DNA of 26,110 bases. Source: Basidiobolus ranarum. Taxonomy: Eukaryota; Basidiobolomycota; Basidiobolomycetes; Basidiobolales. Of this stretch, positions 1 to 7,921 are shown in pieces. The stretch's first letter is position 1. Each line of letters begins with the position of its first letter. The DNA lies in assembly GCA_040143965.1 (NCBI GenBank), contig JASJQH010000135.1:1-26110 (forward strand). Direction: 5' to 3'. The position numbers and the translations under genes were made by a program. The notes beneath the pieces were generated by a model. That model worked only from the letters and a program-made list of their open reading frames with translations. It was not told the origin of the DNA and made no database searches.

Positions 1-393
1 TCTTGACAAAACTATAAATTTCAACTGAATACTCAATAAATCAATAAGTGAAAACCACCAATTCCTCTAATTCTCCAAACCACTTCCAACAGGCTCCCAA
101 ATACTTTAACAATTTCAACACTCTCCCTCAACTAAATATAAACTAATCCTAAGGAAGGTCCATAATTTATCATCATGTGTATTTGTAGTAGGGAAGTATC
201 ATCAATCCTGAGGATCGGGGTTTCATGAGATGCTATGGCATAAGGTCTAGACATTAAAGTTTGGTGGCGGTATCATTTTCGTTTACTTATTAGCAGCCCT
301 AGTTTTGGTACAACACGAGGAAGGTTCATAGAAAAATTGGGACAAAGTTTAAACTTGACATTTATTTCCGAGATCAGACAGATTTGGGACATT
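1..393. other. Left-edge spacer without a recognisable gene
   Basis: I see no coding sequence here that I can support. The stretch is AT-rich. Near its right end a TTTATT at 361-366 reads AATAAA on the minus strand, 28 bp past the stop of the 66-residue minus-strand gene, and fits its polyadenylation signal. Anything belonging to a gene left of the window cannot be judged. Confidence 0.5.
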
Positions 394-594
394 TTAGTGG
401 TTAATTTCCTGACGCACTTCTTCAATGTGATGTTGAATCTCTGCGGCTTCTTCAGCTTTACCTGCAGACTGGGCTTTAGCGGCGTCCTTCTTCAAGATTT
501 CGATTTTCTCTTCTTGCTCGATTGAGAGGTCAACTTCTTGCTTATGGCTGAGCTGTTGTTCTTCATCATTGTTTTGGTTCTTTCCTTTGCCCAT
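394..594 (-). CDS. Small hydrophilic, charged helical protein (66 aa), function unknown
   Basis: I do not recognise a family. The 66-residue product starts at an ATG whose first base is 594 and ends with TAA at 394-396. It opens with MGKGKNQNNDEEQQ and then has about 45 residues rich in Glu, Lys, Gln and Ala with almost no large hydrophobics, consistent with one or two amphipathic helices (roughly residues 24-40 and 45-64). It has no cysteine, signal peptide or membrane segment. Support for a real gene is positional: a minus-strand TATAAAG at 678-684 lies about 84 bp upstream and an AATAAA lies 28 bp past the stop. Small, abundant, hydrophilic stress-type proteins of fungi look like this, but that role is inference. 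It is transcribed away from the secreted-protein gene on its right. Confidence 0.65.
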   Translation of the reverse strand: MGKGKNQNNDEEQQLSHKQEVDLSIEQEEKIEILKKDAAKAQSAGKAEEAAEIQHHIEEVRQEINH

Positions 595-677
595 GGTTGT
601 GGATGTGGTAGTGTTGAGAGGTAGAGTAGAGTGGATAATACAGTTGTGTGATGATAGTTTTCAGAAAATCTTCACCT

Positions 678-684
678 CTTTATA
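678..684 (-). promoter_or_regulatory. TATA box of the 66-aa gene
   Basis: On the minus strand the bases read TATAAAG inside GGGAATATAAAGAGG, about 84 bp upstream of the ATG. Spacing and context match the other TATA promoters in this window (55-75 bp before the start codon). Confidence 0.6.
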
Positions 685-869
685 TTCCCGCACACAGTAA
701 CCAGAGATTGATGACTGTTTCATAATACGTGACTGTAGACATTACGATGTCCTGGTTTATTGGCTCATCCCTGCATATAGTTAATGCGATCACAATAATG
801 GTAAGTGATATGTGATGAATATCGTAAAAATACTAAGAGACAAGTGATAAATAGCAGTTACAAATGGTG

Positions 870-900
870 GGATTTTCGGGTGGATTTTCGGGTGGATTTA
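870..900 (+). repeat. 12-bp perfect tandem repeat, about 2.5 copies
   Basis: GGATTTTCGGGT occurs at 870-881 and again without change at 882-893, followed by GGATTTA at 894-900. It lies in the shared spacer between two divergent genes and could be a duplicated transcription-factor site or simple replication slippage. Confidence 0.85.
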
Positions 901-1038
901 CTCATCAAGTGTAGTCGTCACTCATTTCCTATCACCATCTCAATATGATGTCAACACTAGTCTTGACTCAGCGGCTCCTTTCTTATCTTGCTACAGTACT
1001 ACGCGATGCATACATTAACCGATGCTGCATTAACCTTT

Positions 1039-1128
1039 TATGTTAAAGTGGATAAGATGAATGCAGCATATGTTAAGGTCGGTGCAGTAGTAGCCTCTTA
1101 TGTTAAGGTCAATGCAGCTATGTCAAGG
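1039..1128 (+). repeat. 30-bp phased repeat array upstream of a secreted-protein gene
   Basis: TATGTTAAAGT (1039), TATGTTAAGGTC (1069), the same 12-mer (1099) and TATGTCAAGG (1119) start 30, 30 and 20 bp apart. AATGCAGC or a near copy follows two of them, at 1060-1067 and 1111-1118. The reverse complement of the GGTYAATGCAGC block appears at 1024-1035 (GCTGCATTAACC). The array ends about 49 bp before the TATA box at 1177, which suggests an upstream activating element. Confidence 0.75.
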
Positions 1129-1176
1129 AAAATCTACGTACAGCACAGAGAAGTTTAATCTCCACGATGGGAAGAG

Positions 1177-1184
1177 TATAAGTA
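1177..1184 (+). promoter_or_regulatory. TATA box of the ten-cysteine secreted-protein gene
   Basis: TATAAGTA lies 66-73 bp upstream of the ATG at 1250. Its position downstream of an in-frame methionine at 1100 argues that the upstream methionine is not used and that the signal-peptide methionine is the real start. Confidence 0.6.
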
Positions 1185-1249
1185 CTGGGCTCTTACTACT
1201 GAGTCATCCAACTCAGTATCACCTAACCAACAATATCAATCGAAATACC

Positions 1250-2206
1250 ATGATTTTGAAATCCACTGTTGCATTCACTGGAGCCTTAGTTCTTTTATTG
1301 AGCATAGATGCTGCTCCTCATATAGTTCAACCATTGGTCAATCTTGGCGTGAACATCAAACCCAAGTCCAAGCCTTTGGAAGATACCCCGCTTCTAGATT
1401 TAATCAAACCTCTCGAAGATGCACCCCTCTTGGATTTAGGTGGTGATGGGGTGTTGGATGTCCTGAAATTATCCCCTCAACCACTACCCATAGGCCTAAC
1501 CAATAGCCCATACTCGATCGATCTCCCCGATGGGTTAAAATTTAACTCAGTAAGCGATATTGTCTACGAAGGATACGCAAGTTTGATGCGTGACTATAGT
1601 AACACTTGTCAGGAAGCGATTCGCCGGATCGATCGGGAATTTCCAAACGTTAAGAATTGTTCTGATGAAAATGGTCTCTACTTCAGTCAGCTAGATAAGA
1701 TCTGTTCCGACGACTGCTTGGAAGCCACCGTTACAGCCTCGAAAATCATCGTGGAAGCATGTAATCAAGAAGATGCCAATGGAATTATCACCGATCGTAG
1801 TTACGCTTCTTGGTCAGATTCAGATACAGCCAATGCTGCTTGTCAACCAGTGGACTACTTTGAAAGCAAACATTGCTTGGAAGTGGTGTTAGAAGCAAAT
1901 GTCAACCGAGTCAATCTGAAGTACAAAAAGAATGTCAAACTCCGAGAATACCAAGAGGTTCTATGTCTTCCTTGTACTGAAGATTATTACCTCTCCACTA
2001 GAAACGCTGAAAATGTGCCTAGTTTGTATTTCAGCGCCTTGGATGAACCACAAGAGTTATTTGAGGCATTTGAAAAGTACTGCGGATACCAAATGAAAGA
2101 TTCACCAAAGGCCGATGCAGCATATCGCAATCGTACTGAAATCTCTGTCGAATTAAACGACAAAGCCACCAGTGCATCGGAGAAATCCGAAACACACAAC
2201 GCCTGA
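1250..2206 (+). CDS. Secreted ten-cysteine protein (318 aa), function unknown
   Basis: I do not recognise the family. The start at 1250 is chosen because it begins a clear signal peptide (hydrophobic core at about residues 5-18, likely cleavage near SIDA-APH) and lies 66 bp after a TATA box. An in-frame extension from 1100 would bury that signal. The mature N-terminus has a low-complexity Pro/Leu/Asp segment with two tandem 12-residue units, KPLEDTPLLDLI (41-52) and KPLEDAPLLDLG (53-64). A globular part follows from about residue 95 with ten cysteines (120, 137, 152, 156, 171, 198, 209, 239, 242, 278), including CSDDC and CLPC pairs. There is no hydrophobic tail, so it is probably released rather than GPI-anchored. 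The C-terminus is hydrophilic. The gene has one exon and an AATAAA at 2325-2330, about 120 bp past the TGA stop. A wall-associated or host-directed role is only speculation. Confidence 0.85.
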   Translation: MILKSTVAFTGALVLLLSIDAAPHIVQPLVNLGVNIKPKSKPLEDTPLLDLIKPLEDAPLLDLGGDGVLDVLKLSPQPLPIGLTNSPYSIDLPDGLKFNSVSDIVYEGYASLMRDYSNTCQEAIRRIDREFPNVKNCSDENGLYFSQLDKICSDDCLEATVTASKIIVEACNQEDANGIITDRSYASWSDSDTANAACQPVDYFESKHCLEVVLEANVNRVNLKYKKNVKLREYQEVLCLPCTEDYYLSTRNAENVPSLYFSALDEPQELFEAFEKYCGYQMKDSPKADAAYRNRTEISVELNDKATSASEKSETHNA

Positions 2207-2877
2207 AACCGAACCAGCTTAATATTATCGAGATGCTTTAATTTAATATTATTATTTTTCCCCTTCTTTATGAATGCGATTATTTTATCCCAAATTTTCT
2301 CCTTTCTCTTCATAAATCATTGAAAATAAATCTCTCTTTGTGAAATTGGCATGATTTCGCCATTAACCTATAAACCGTTTGTCACAAAGCCTTTGATAGG
2401 CTCTAAAATCGATCGACACGCAACGAACTAAAATTACAATAAGGAAATTCGGAAGGATTAATCCATGGCTTTAAAGGATAGTACTAGAATGAGTTAACCC
2501 ATAGTAACTGAGATAACGCAAAAGCCATAAAATCTATGTCTCATTCTATAAATAACTCAACTAAACTCAAAAGACCATAACTGTGAGTCTGTATTTCGAG
2601 GAGAAAGAAGAGAAATCAGTATGTGCACATACCGAGTTTATTGGACATCACTTCGCCAGGAATGACGCCGGTTTCTCAACACTAAATGAGGAATTTGACC
2701 GCTTGTGAGTACATTTCTTACTAAAATGGAAGCCAAATTCTTTTAGAGCTCAAGAAGGATACTTGTGGGATGTCGGATGATGTAACTTTCTCCAATAAAT
2801 GATTCAGCTCGACCATATATATATAACGTCGACCATGGACTAGGTACTTCATCATTCACTCTATCTTCTCCTTGACA
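2207..2877. other. Spacer between two secreted-protein genes, with a possible mini-gene
   Basis: The 3' end of the left gene (AATAAA 2325-2330) and the promoter of the right gene lie here. Between them is a TATA box (TATAAATAA, 2547-2555), an ATG at 2621, a short intron-like segment (2705-2746) and a second AATAAA (2794-2799), which together look like a very small transcription unit. No continuous coding frame from that ATG can be supported; see findings. Confidence 0.5.
2816..2826 (+). promoter_or_regulatory. TATA box and nearby elements of the six-cysteine secreted-protein gene
   Basis: TATATATATAA lies about 52 bp before the ATG at 2878. A CCAAT lies at 2792-2796, and TCGACCAT occurs on both sides of the TATA box (2809-2816 and 2829-2836), a possible pair of factor sites. 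Confidence 0.6.
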
Positions 2878-3420
2878 ATGAAATACTTCCCACTTTACGC
2901 CGCTCTTCTCACCGCCGCAGCTTTTATTGATGCAGCTCCAGTATCTAGCGTATGCTCCAATGGTAGCTTCAACACCTCTGGCATCCGTAATGGTGGCCCA
3001 TATCAGTCTCCGGTCAATGGCGTCAAGATTACCAATGGATTAATTCGCATTGGCTATCGTGGCGCAAGTAACCTCTTCAGCTCTGATGCAACTATGAGCC
3101 CTAACAAGCCATTAATCATTGAATTCACGGCCCCAGTTAAAGAAATGAACATTTCTTACAATACCTGTGGTGTTCGTGGAAAAGGAGGAGTAATTGAGGT
3201 ATTTGACGGTAGTAATCAACGCATTTCTCGAAAAGTGACTGATGGGAAATACTGCGGGCGTATAAACCTACCCTTATTCCATGATCCGTTTACCACCACC
3301 GTGAAGGGAAAGAATCTCCGTAAAATCGTTGTCTACTTCGATCTGAATGATACTCCTTGCAATACTGTTGGAAATTGTAATTATGGTATTGGCATTCGCG
3401 AGCTTTCTTGGAAATGTTAA
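2878..3420 (+). CDS. Secreted beta-rich six-cysteine protein (180 aa), function unknown
   Basis: The first ATG at 2878 begins MKYFPLYAALLTAAAFIDAAP, a typical signal peptide with cleavage near residues 19-20. The mature chain of about 160 residues has six cysteines, so up to three disulfides. It alternates hydrophobic strands with Gly/Asn turns, for example VIEVFDGSNQRI, KIVVYFDL and GIGIRELSW, ending in a C-terminal cysteine. This resembles the jelly-roll pattern of secreted carbohydrate-binding modules, with a final strand of the GI-x-x-LSW type; that is inference, not recognition. N-glycosylation sequons are present (NGS, NTS near residues 28-34; NIS). The gene has one exon, a strong TATA box, and AATAAA at 3517-3522 and 3521-3526, about 100 bp past the stop. 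It is convergent with THI4 on the right. Confidence 0.85.
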   Translation: MKYFPLYAALLTAAAFIDAAPVSSVCSNGSFNTSGIRNGGPYQSPVNGVKITNGLIRIGYRGASNLFSSDATMSPNKPLIIEFTAPVKEMNISYNTCGVRGKGGVIEVFDGSNQRISRKVTDGKYCGRINLPLFHDPFTTTVKGKNLRKIVVYFDLNDTPCNTVGNCNYGIGIRELSWKC

Positions 3421-3691
3421 ATAAGGTAGTGGCTGAACTATTGAAAATTTTGTACAATTTCCTTCGATTAAGTTGATCATAGTTAATCACTTCCATAGCC
3501 TTGACTCAATTGATTAAATAAATAAATCCCTATATATATATATAAAACCTCTTGTTAATCAAGAATTGTAATCTATATATAGCTAACCAATGATATTCAG
3601 TCAGTGCAATATTTATTTATTGTCTTGACTTGAATGGAAAGTATCAAAAGAATGTATCATAATTAGTGGCTGGAATAATCTGAACATCTTA

Positions 3692-4522
3692 CTAGACTGA
3701 CTTATTAAGTTTAGCAAGAACAAGATCGGCAGCTTTGCGACCAGATACCATCATGGCTCCGAATGTAGGTCCCATACGAGCAGTCCCACTAGCTTCGGCA
3801 ACTTCCATACCAGTGATGATCATACCTGGAACGATCTCACGAGTAAGAGCGACAATAGCGTCTTCCGAAGCATTCATGTCCAAAGCACGCATACCAGGCA
3901 TCTTGTCAAGAAGTCCAACTTCGACGAGTCTGCGAACCCCAGTCGCCCCAAATGGACCATCATGACCGCATGAGGATACTACAATCTTGGACTCCATGAC
4001 CTGAGGGTCCATGCAACTTTGAGTACCATGAGCTTTGGTAACTAATGCCCAGTTGGTGACAACACCTGAGACGACACCATCACGAATGATGAAGTCTTCG
4101 ACGGAAGTAGCATTGAAGAGTTTGACTCCGTTGGCAATAACTTTGGAGATCAAAGTAGACGTGAAAAGAGCAGCATGGGAGACAACGACATAGTTCTCCT
4201 TTTCGTCATAGGCAATACCAAGCTCATCTAGGAACTCGTGGGCCGGCTTGCGAACTACCATTGGGGAGAAGAGTTGTCCACCAACCCAGCCACCACCTCC
4301 TGGGGCTACGGAGGCCTCAATGATGGCAACTTTGATATTTTTATGCTTGCTAAGTTCGTAAGCGCATGATAAGCCTGATGGACCAGCACCAACAATGACA
4401 ACATCAGCGTCAGCATGGTCAATCAAATCCTGCATATAGCGGGTAGTCATCTCGCGAGAGACATCTGACTCCTTTACAGGAGCGAACTTGAAATCACCTT
4501 GGACAAGAACGTTATGAACCAT
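3692..4522 (-). CDS. THI4: Thiamine thiazole synthase THI4
   Basis: THI4 makes the thiazole half of thiamine from NAD and glycine. In fungi and plants it is a single-turnover enzyme that gives up the sulfur of its own cysteine. This 276-residue intronless copy has the Rossmann motif VIVGAGPSG (about 42-50), the NAD-binding [17 protein letters not shown] stretch (69-85), the donor cysteine in GTQSCMDP (Cys170), CGHDGPFG (185-192) and the C-terminal GMEVAE and MGPTFGAM motifs. It lacks the insert that yeast has between CMDPN and the GHDGPFG motif; the segment [25 protein letters not shown] reads like plant THI1. No organelle-targeting extension is visible, so cytosol is likely. A minus-strand TATA box lies about 56-64 bp upstream and TTTATT (AATAAA on the minus strand) at 3612-3621 lies past the stop. 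Strong, thiamine-repressed expression is usual for the family but cannot be seen here. Confidence 0.97.
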   Translation of the reverse strand: MVHNVLVQGDFKFAPVKESDVSREMTTRYMQDLIDHADADVVIVGAGPSGLSCAYELSKHKNIKVAIIEASVAPGGGGWVGGQLFSPMVVRKPAHEFLDELGIAYDEKENYVVVSHAALFTSTLISKVIANGVKLFNATSVEDFIIRDGVVSGVVTNWALVTKAHGTQSCMDPQVMESKIVVSSCGHDGPFGATGVRRLVEVGLLDKMPGMRALDMNASEDAIVALTREIVPGMIITGMEVAEASGTARMGPTFGAMMVSGRKAADLVLAKLNKSV

Positions 4523-4577
4523 ATTTTCTTCACTTTCTCTATGTTGGAAATGATAATGGTAGTCTCATAACTGCCCT

Positions 4578-4586
4578 CTTTTTATA
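4578..4586 (-). promoter_or_regulatory. TATA box of THI4
   Basis: On the minus strand the bases read GTATAAAAAG about 60 bp before the THI4 start codon. No consensus thiamine-pyrophosphate riboswitch is seen in the leader or the next few hundred bases. Confidence 0.6.
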
Positions 4587-4978
4587 CTTTCTATCTTGAA
4601 CCACATTATTTGATATCTTCTACTTAGATGTATATACCGGCTTAAGCTTGTTTACCTATGAGTCAATCACCAATATGAGATCTTTGAATGAACTGATAAT
4701 CAGCAACGTAACCTATTCTCTTGCTGGTCAACTCCCCATTGTAGGAAAGTTAGGGATGTGACTAGGATATACAGCATCTGACTCATATGTAACTTGCTGC
4801 TATAGACAAATCACTTCATTTTTTAGACAGAATTAAAGTACACGAATGTAGGCATCTCTTAGCATAAAAAATAGGAACATTCGTTGGGTCAGGGTTCAGG
4901 ATAAAATTCTATTGAACTCTAATACTTGATTTATTATCTCATACGTTATGAGGTAGCTATTGAATTTTTCACGGTATT

Positions 4979-5006
4979 CAATACTTTATGTGCATATAAA
5001 GTGTTG
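4979..5006 (+). repeat. Inverted repeat, 11-bp stem with 6-base loop
   Basis: CAATACTTTAT (4979-4989) pairs with ATAAAGTGTTG (4996-5006); one pair is G-T and the rest are Watson-Crick. The loop is GTGCAT. Confidence 0.8.
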
Positions 5007-5042
5007 AGATTTTGAAATTTGGATTGAATAAGAAAAGAAATG

Positions 5043-5054
5043 TATCGCGCGATA
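5043..5054 (+). repeat. Perfect 12-bp palindrome TATCGCGCGATA
   Basis: The 12 bases equal their own reverse complement and centre on CGCGCG-type sequence, unlike the AT-rich surroundings. It could be a dimeric factor site. Confidence 0.8.
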
Positions 5055-5155
5055 GTCAGATTTCCTTCAATAGGACGGTTAAGTCCTCAATTCAGGAGTC
5101 CCGGCTTATCCGCACGACGATATATAGGCTATTAATCAGGACAACGCAGAGAGGG

Positions 5156-5214
5156 GGTTACATGGTGGAGAACTCTGACATGTAACCGAGTTATTACCAC
5201 ATACGAGTAATAAC
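5156..5214 (+). repeat. Two adjacent perfect inverted repeats
   Basis: GGTTACATG (5156-5164) pairs with CATGTAACC (5179-5187) around a 14-base loop. Two bases later GTTATTAC (5190-5197) pairs with GTAATAAC (5207-5214) around 9 bases. The two potential hairpins are almost back to back. Confidence 0.85.
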
Positions 5215-5241
5215 GAGTCTACTAACGCTGCTTGGTTAAAT

Positions 5242-5268
5242 CCAATGAGAACTGTTCGGGTATATAAA
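5242..5268 (+). promoter_or_regulatory. Orphan CCAAT / TATA core promoter, plus strand
   Basis: CCAAT at 5242-5246 and TATATAAA at 5261-5268 form a textbook core promoter facing right. Start of transcription would be expected near 5290-5300. The next supported gene, NSA1, starts at 5611, so this is either the start of an unusually long NSA1 leader or a separate short or non-coding transcript. Confidence 0.5.
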
Positions 5269-5355
5269 GCAATTGCAGAAGTTATGTAAAGTTATGGGTT
5301 ATCATTTATTACTTTTCTGGAAACATTATTTATTTTCCTCTGTGATTTTTTTCTT

Positions 5356-5375
5356 GAATTTCTAAAGAGAAATTC
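5356..5375 (+). repeat. Perfect 8-bp inverted repeat with 4-base loop
   Basis: GAATTTCT (5356-5363), loop AAAG, AGAAATTC (5368-5375). It overlaps a TTC/GAA alternation resembling an imperfect heat-shock element, and lies about 90 bp downstream of the orphan TATA box. Confidence 0.8.
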
Positions 5376-5610
5376 AGTGATTATTTCTCCAAAAAATCAT
5401 CCTACTAGTGAGCAAATCCAATCTCCGATAATTAATTGAATTCTTATTTTCATACGAATACTATTCACTGTTAAACAGTCCAAAATTTTCCATCAACAGA
5501 GTATTTTTTTTTTTCGCGATAATGATAGAACTGGTAGAACGAGTTTGAGGTAGTAGGGACTAACTAAAGGGATTCCTTGTCAACTGATTCAAATAGAAAA
5601 TATTTTAACT

Positions 5611-7271
5611 ATGAAATTCTACACTGGCGATGAGACGGGTTTACTAAAAGGTTAGAAATATATTATCCTTTCTAAAAATTCATATGGTTTACTTTACTTA
5701 CTTTCACACTTAAACTACGTAGTTGTCACTCCTGCTTTACCTAAATCCGAGAAAAAACTCAAGAAAGCTAAGATTGTTGACGAGGATGAAGACGAAGAAG
5801 AGAAACCAAAAACTGATCGTGAACCAAAAGCCTCTGTTATAACTTATGGAAAAGTAGATCGTAGCGAAGGGATTCAACAGTTAATTATGGCTAAAGTTGG
5901 TGAAGAGAATCTCAAAATGGTAAGGGGGTTATTTTCTTTACTACAAATAGAACTGTCTTATTCGGTACATACTTTTAAATCCATTTTTCACTAAACTTCT
6001 GGGTCTATATCAGATTGTTGCTGCCCGTAAAAGTGGAAAAATTCAATATATTCTTCCTTCAGACGGTAGTGTTCGTAAGGAATTTGTCGAAGAGTTCCCT
6101 AGCCTTACAAAGAAAGATCCTGAGTGTACTTTTGTCGGCTTACACTCTACAGCTGAGTACGTTCTTTTTATGTATCTAACAGTTAAAGTATCATCTCTTA
6201 AACTATTACTTCTGTAGTACGGTTATCACTTGTACTAGCTATGGTAGTATTAGATACCGCTCAATTTTGAAGGAAACTGTAAGTCAGCATTGACTCTAAA
6301 TACCAGGCATACACACGCTGATAAATGATTTTATTTAGGACCCTGTTGTCGCTACCCTCGATGCTGGTAAAGACATTTGCTGTATGAGAGTTCATCCCCA
6401 GCAGAGCAATATCTTAGCTACTGGTGGCAAAGAGCGCGACTTGACTATCTGGGATATCAATCAATCCACCGGCGATTCCAAGGCCAAGGTCGAGCCAATC
6501 TTCAAAGCCAAAAATGTAAGTTATTTTTATCGGGTATGTAGAATATTCTCAAGGCAAATATCTAAATAGCTACGCGGTTTTCAGGTGAAGAATGACTTTT
6601 TAGATCTACGAGTCCCAGTTTGGATTACCGATATGCAATTCCTTAACGAAGATGTACACAAGGTTGTTGTTGGAACCAAGCATCACCAAATTCGTCTTTA
6701 CGATACCAAGACTGCCCGTCGCCCGGTAGTTAATGTGGAAATCGGGGAGCATCCTATTGTCTCTCTCGCCCTCGCCCCTAATCAAACGTAGGTTATGCCT
6801 ATTTAGATGTTGTTTGATTCTTTACTGACCTTTGCTTGTAGTGAAATCATCTGCTCTGATAGCATTGGCAACTTGTCATCGGTTGATATCCGTACTGGTA
6901 AGCCTAAGTACCTTGAGTTGTTTCAATTGATGATATGAGCTAACTCGTTCTATAAAGGCAAACTATTGCATACATACAAAGGAATTGTTGGTTCAGTCCA
7001 GCATATGGCTATTACCTCGACAGTTACTCCACAAGTGTGTGCAAGTGTGTCATTGGATCGATTCCTACGTATCCATGAAACCTCTGGCAATCGCAAGCTT
7101 CTCCACAAGATTTACCTCAAACAAAAGCTCACTCGTGTGGTTATTGATGAGGAGGAAGATGTTGAGGTTGAGAGTTCAGAGGATGAGGACGAGCAACTAT
7201 GGAAGAACATGCGCACAGTCAGCGAAGCAAAAAGCATCAAGAAGCGCAAGCAAAAGACCTCTTCTCAATGA
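5611..7271 (+). CDS. NSA1: WD-repeat 60S ribosome-assembly factor NSA1/WDR74 (8 exons, 396 aa)
   Basis: NSA1 (WDR74 in animals) is a nucleolar beta-propeller on pre-60S particles, released by the AAA-ATPase Rix7/NVL. Exons: 5611-5650, 5723-5919, 6014-6156, 6218-6278, 6339-6515, 6585-6787, 6842-6897, 6958-7271; phases match throughout and give 396 aa (human WDR74 is about 385). Family-specific stretches are GDETGLLK at the N-terminus, ATGGKERDLTIWD (about 174-186), the signature KAKNVKNDFLDLRVPVW across the exon 5/6 junction, and SLDRFLRIHE followed by HKIYLKQKL. An acidic run lies near residues 31-40, and the tail has an acidic segment then KKRKQK, a likely nuclear or nucleolar signal. Intron 1 has an unusual donor (GTTAGA). 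No TATA box sits close to the ATG. Confidence 0.93.
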
Positions 7272-7837
7272 TTCCAAAGCTGCCACTAGACAATTTCTGT
7301 TGATTTTCTTTTTTAGATAATTTATTAATTATTTGTTTCATTATTTATCCCCGCCCATTTAGTTCACACCGGATCACTGAACTAAATAGTCATGTAGAAG
7401 TTATGTCTTACACATCTGTTAATCATAAATGTTCGACACACTTGTCCCTGGTTAATATTCTAAATACATGTTTGCAAATCTCATTGCATTTTTTTCCTCT
7501 GACCTGCCCTAACTTGAATTTAATTATGACCGAGGCAATACCGGATTTTAATCAAATTTATCCAAATGTGCGGGTGCTCAGTATGTCTTGCTAATTCTTT
7601 TATTTGCTAACTCTTTCATGGAATCCGGAGTCACACGAATTCGACCTCTAGATTACACCGTGTATAGAACAGTCTTTGCTTTCAATTGTTGAGCTGAATG
7701 TTAAATGTACTCACTGATTAGGACTTTGAATGAGTGGCAAGTATATCAGAGCTTTGTAAAGTGCTCGGTTGTTTCTTGTTTACTCTGAATTCAACCGCTT
7801 CTTACTATTAGATGAGCACTCACTGCATTTGTAAAGC

Positions 7838-7921
7838 ATATTTTATCTTTCTGTAGTTGAATAATACGCGGACTGTTATATATTTTATCTTGCCGTAGTT
7901 GAATAATACGAGCACTGTTTG
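7838..7921 (+). repeat. 42-bp tandem direct repeat, two copies
   Basis: The unit begins ATATTTTATCTT and includes GTAGTTGAATAATACG; copy 1 is 7838-7879 and copy 2 is 7880-7921, with about four differences over 39 comparable bases. It lies about 470-550 bp before the CDK1 start codon. Confidence 0.85.

Larger units (their letters stand above)
595..1249. other. Divergent promoter region with two kinds of short repeats
   Basis: This roughly 650 bp lies between the 66-aa gene (minus) and the ten-cysteine secreted-protein gene (plus). It holds the two TATA boxes, a 12-bp tandem repeat at 870-900 and a 30-bp phased array at 1039-1128. I see no gene in it. The plus frame upstream of 1250 is open for about 50 codons, but the TATA box sits inside that extension. 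Confidence 0.7.
4523..5610. other. Divergent THI4-NSA1 spacer, rich in inverted repeats
   Basis: This roughly 1.09 kb has no coding sequence I can support. It has the THI4 TATA box on the left and, from 4979 to 5375, a run of hairpin-forming inverted repeats and a perfect 12-bp palindrome, plus a plus-strand CCAAT (5242-5246) and TATATAAA (5261-5268). Only tiny reading frames follow that promoter: a start-stop ATGTAA at 5284-5289 and a 23-codon frame at about 5293. It is about 340 bp upstream of the NSA1 start codon. Confidence 0.7.

Noticed and set aside
1100-1249. Extension of the ten-cysteine secreted protein upstream to an ATG at 1100
   Set aside because: The extension overlaps the repeat array and the TATA box, and would put the signal peptide 50 residues inside the protein.
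4523-5300. Thiamine-pyrophosphate riboswitch upstream of THI4
   Set aside because: Fungal thiamine genes often carry one, so I searched the minus-strand leader for the conserved CTGAGA and ACCTGAT-type blocks. Only weak partial resemblance (near 4885-4910) was found, with no consistent structure.
7403-7594. 63-codon open frame after NSA1
   Set aside because: It has low-complexity content, no promoter or family resemblance, and lies just past the NSA1 end, in probable 3' flanking sequence.
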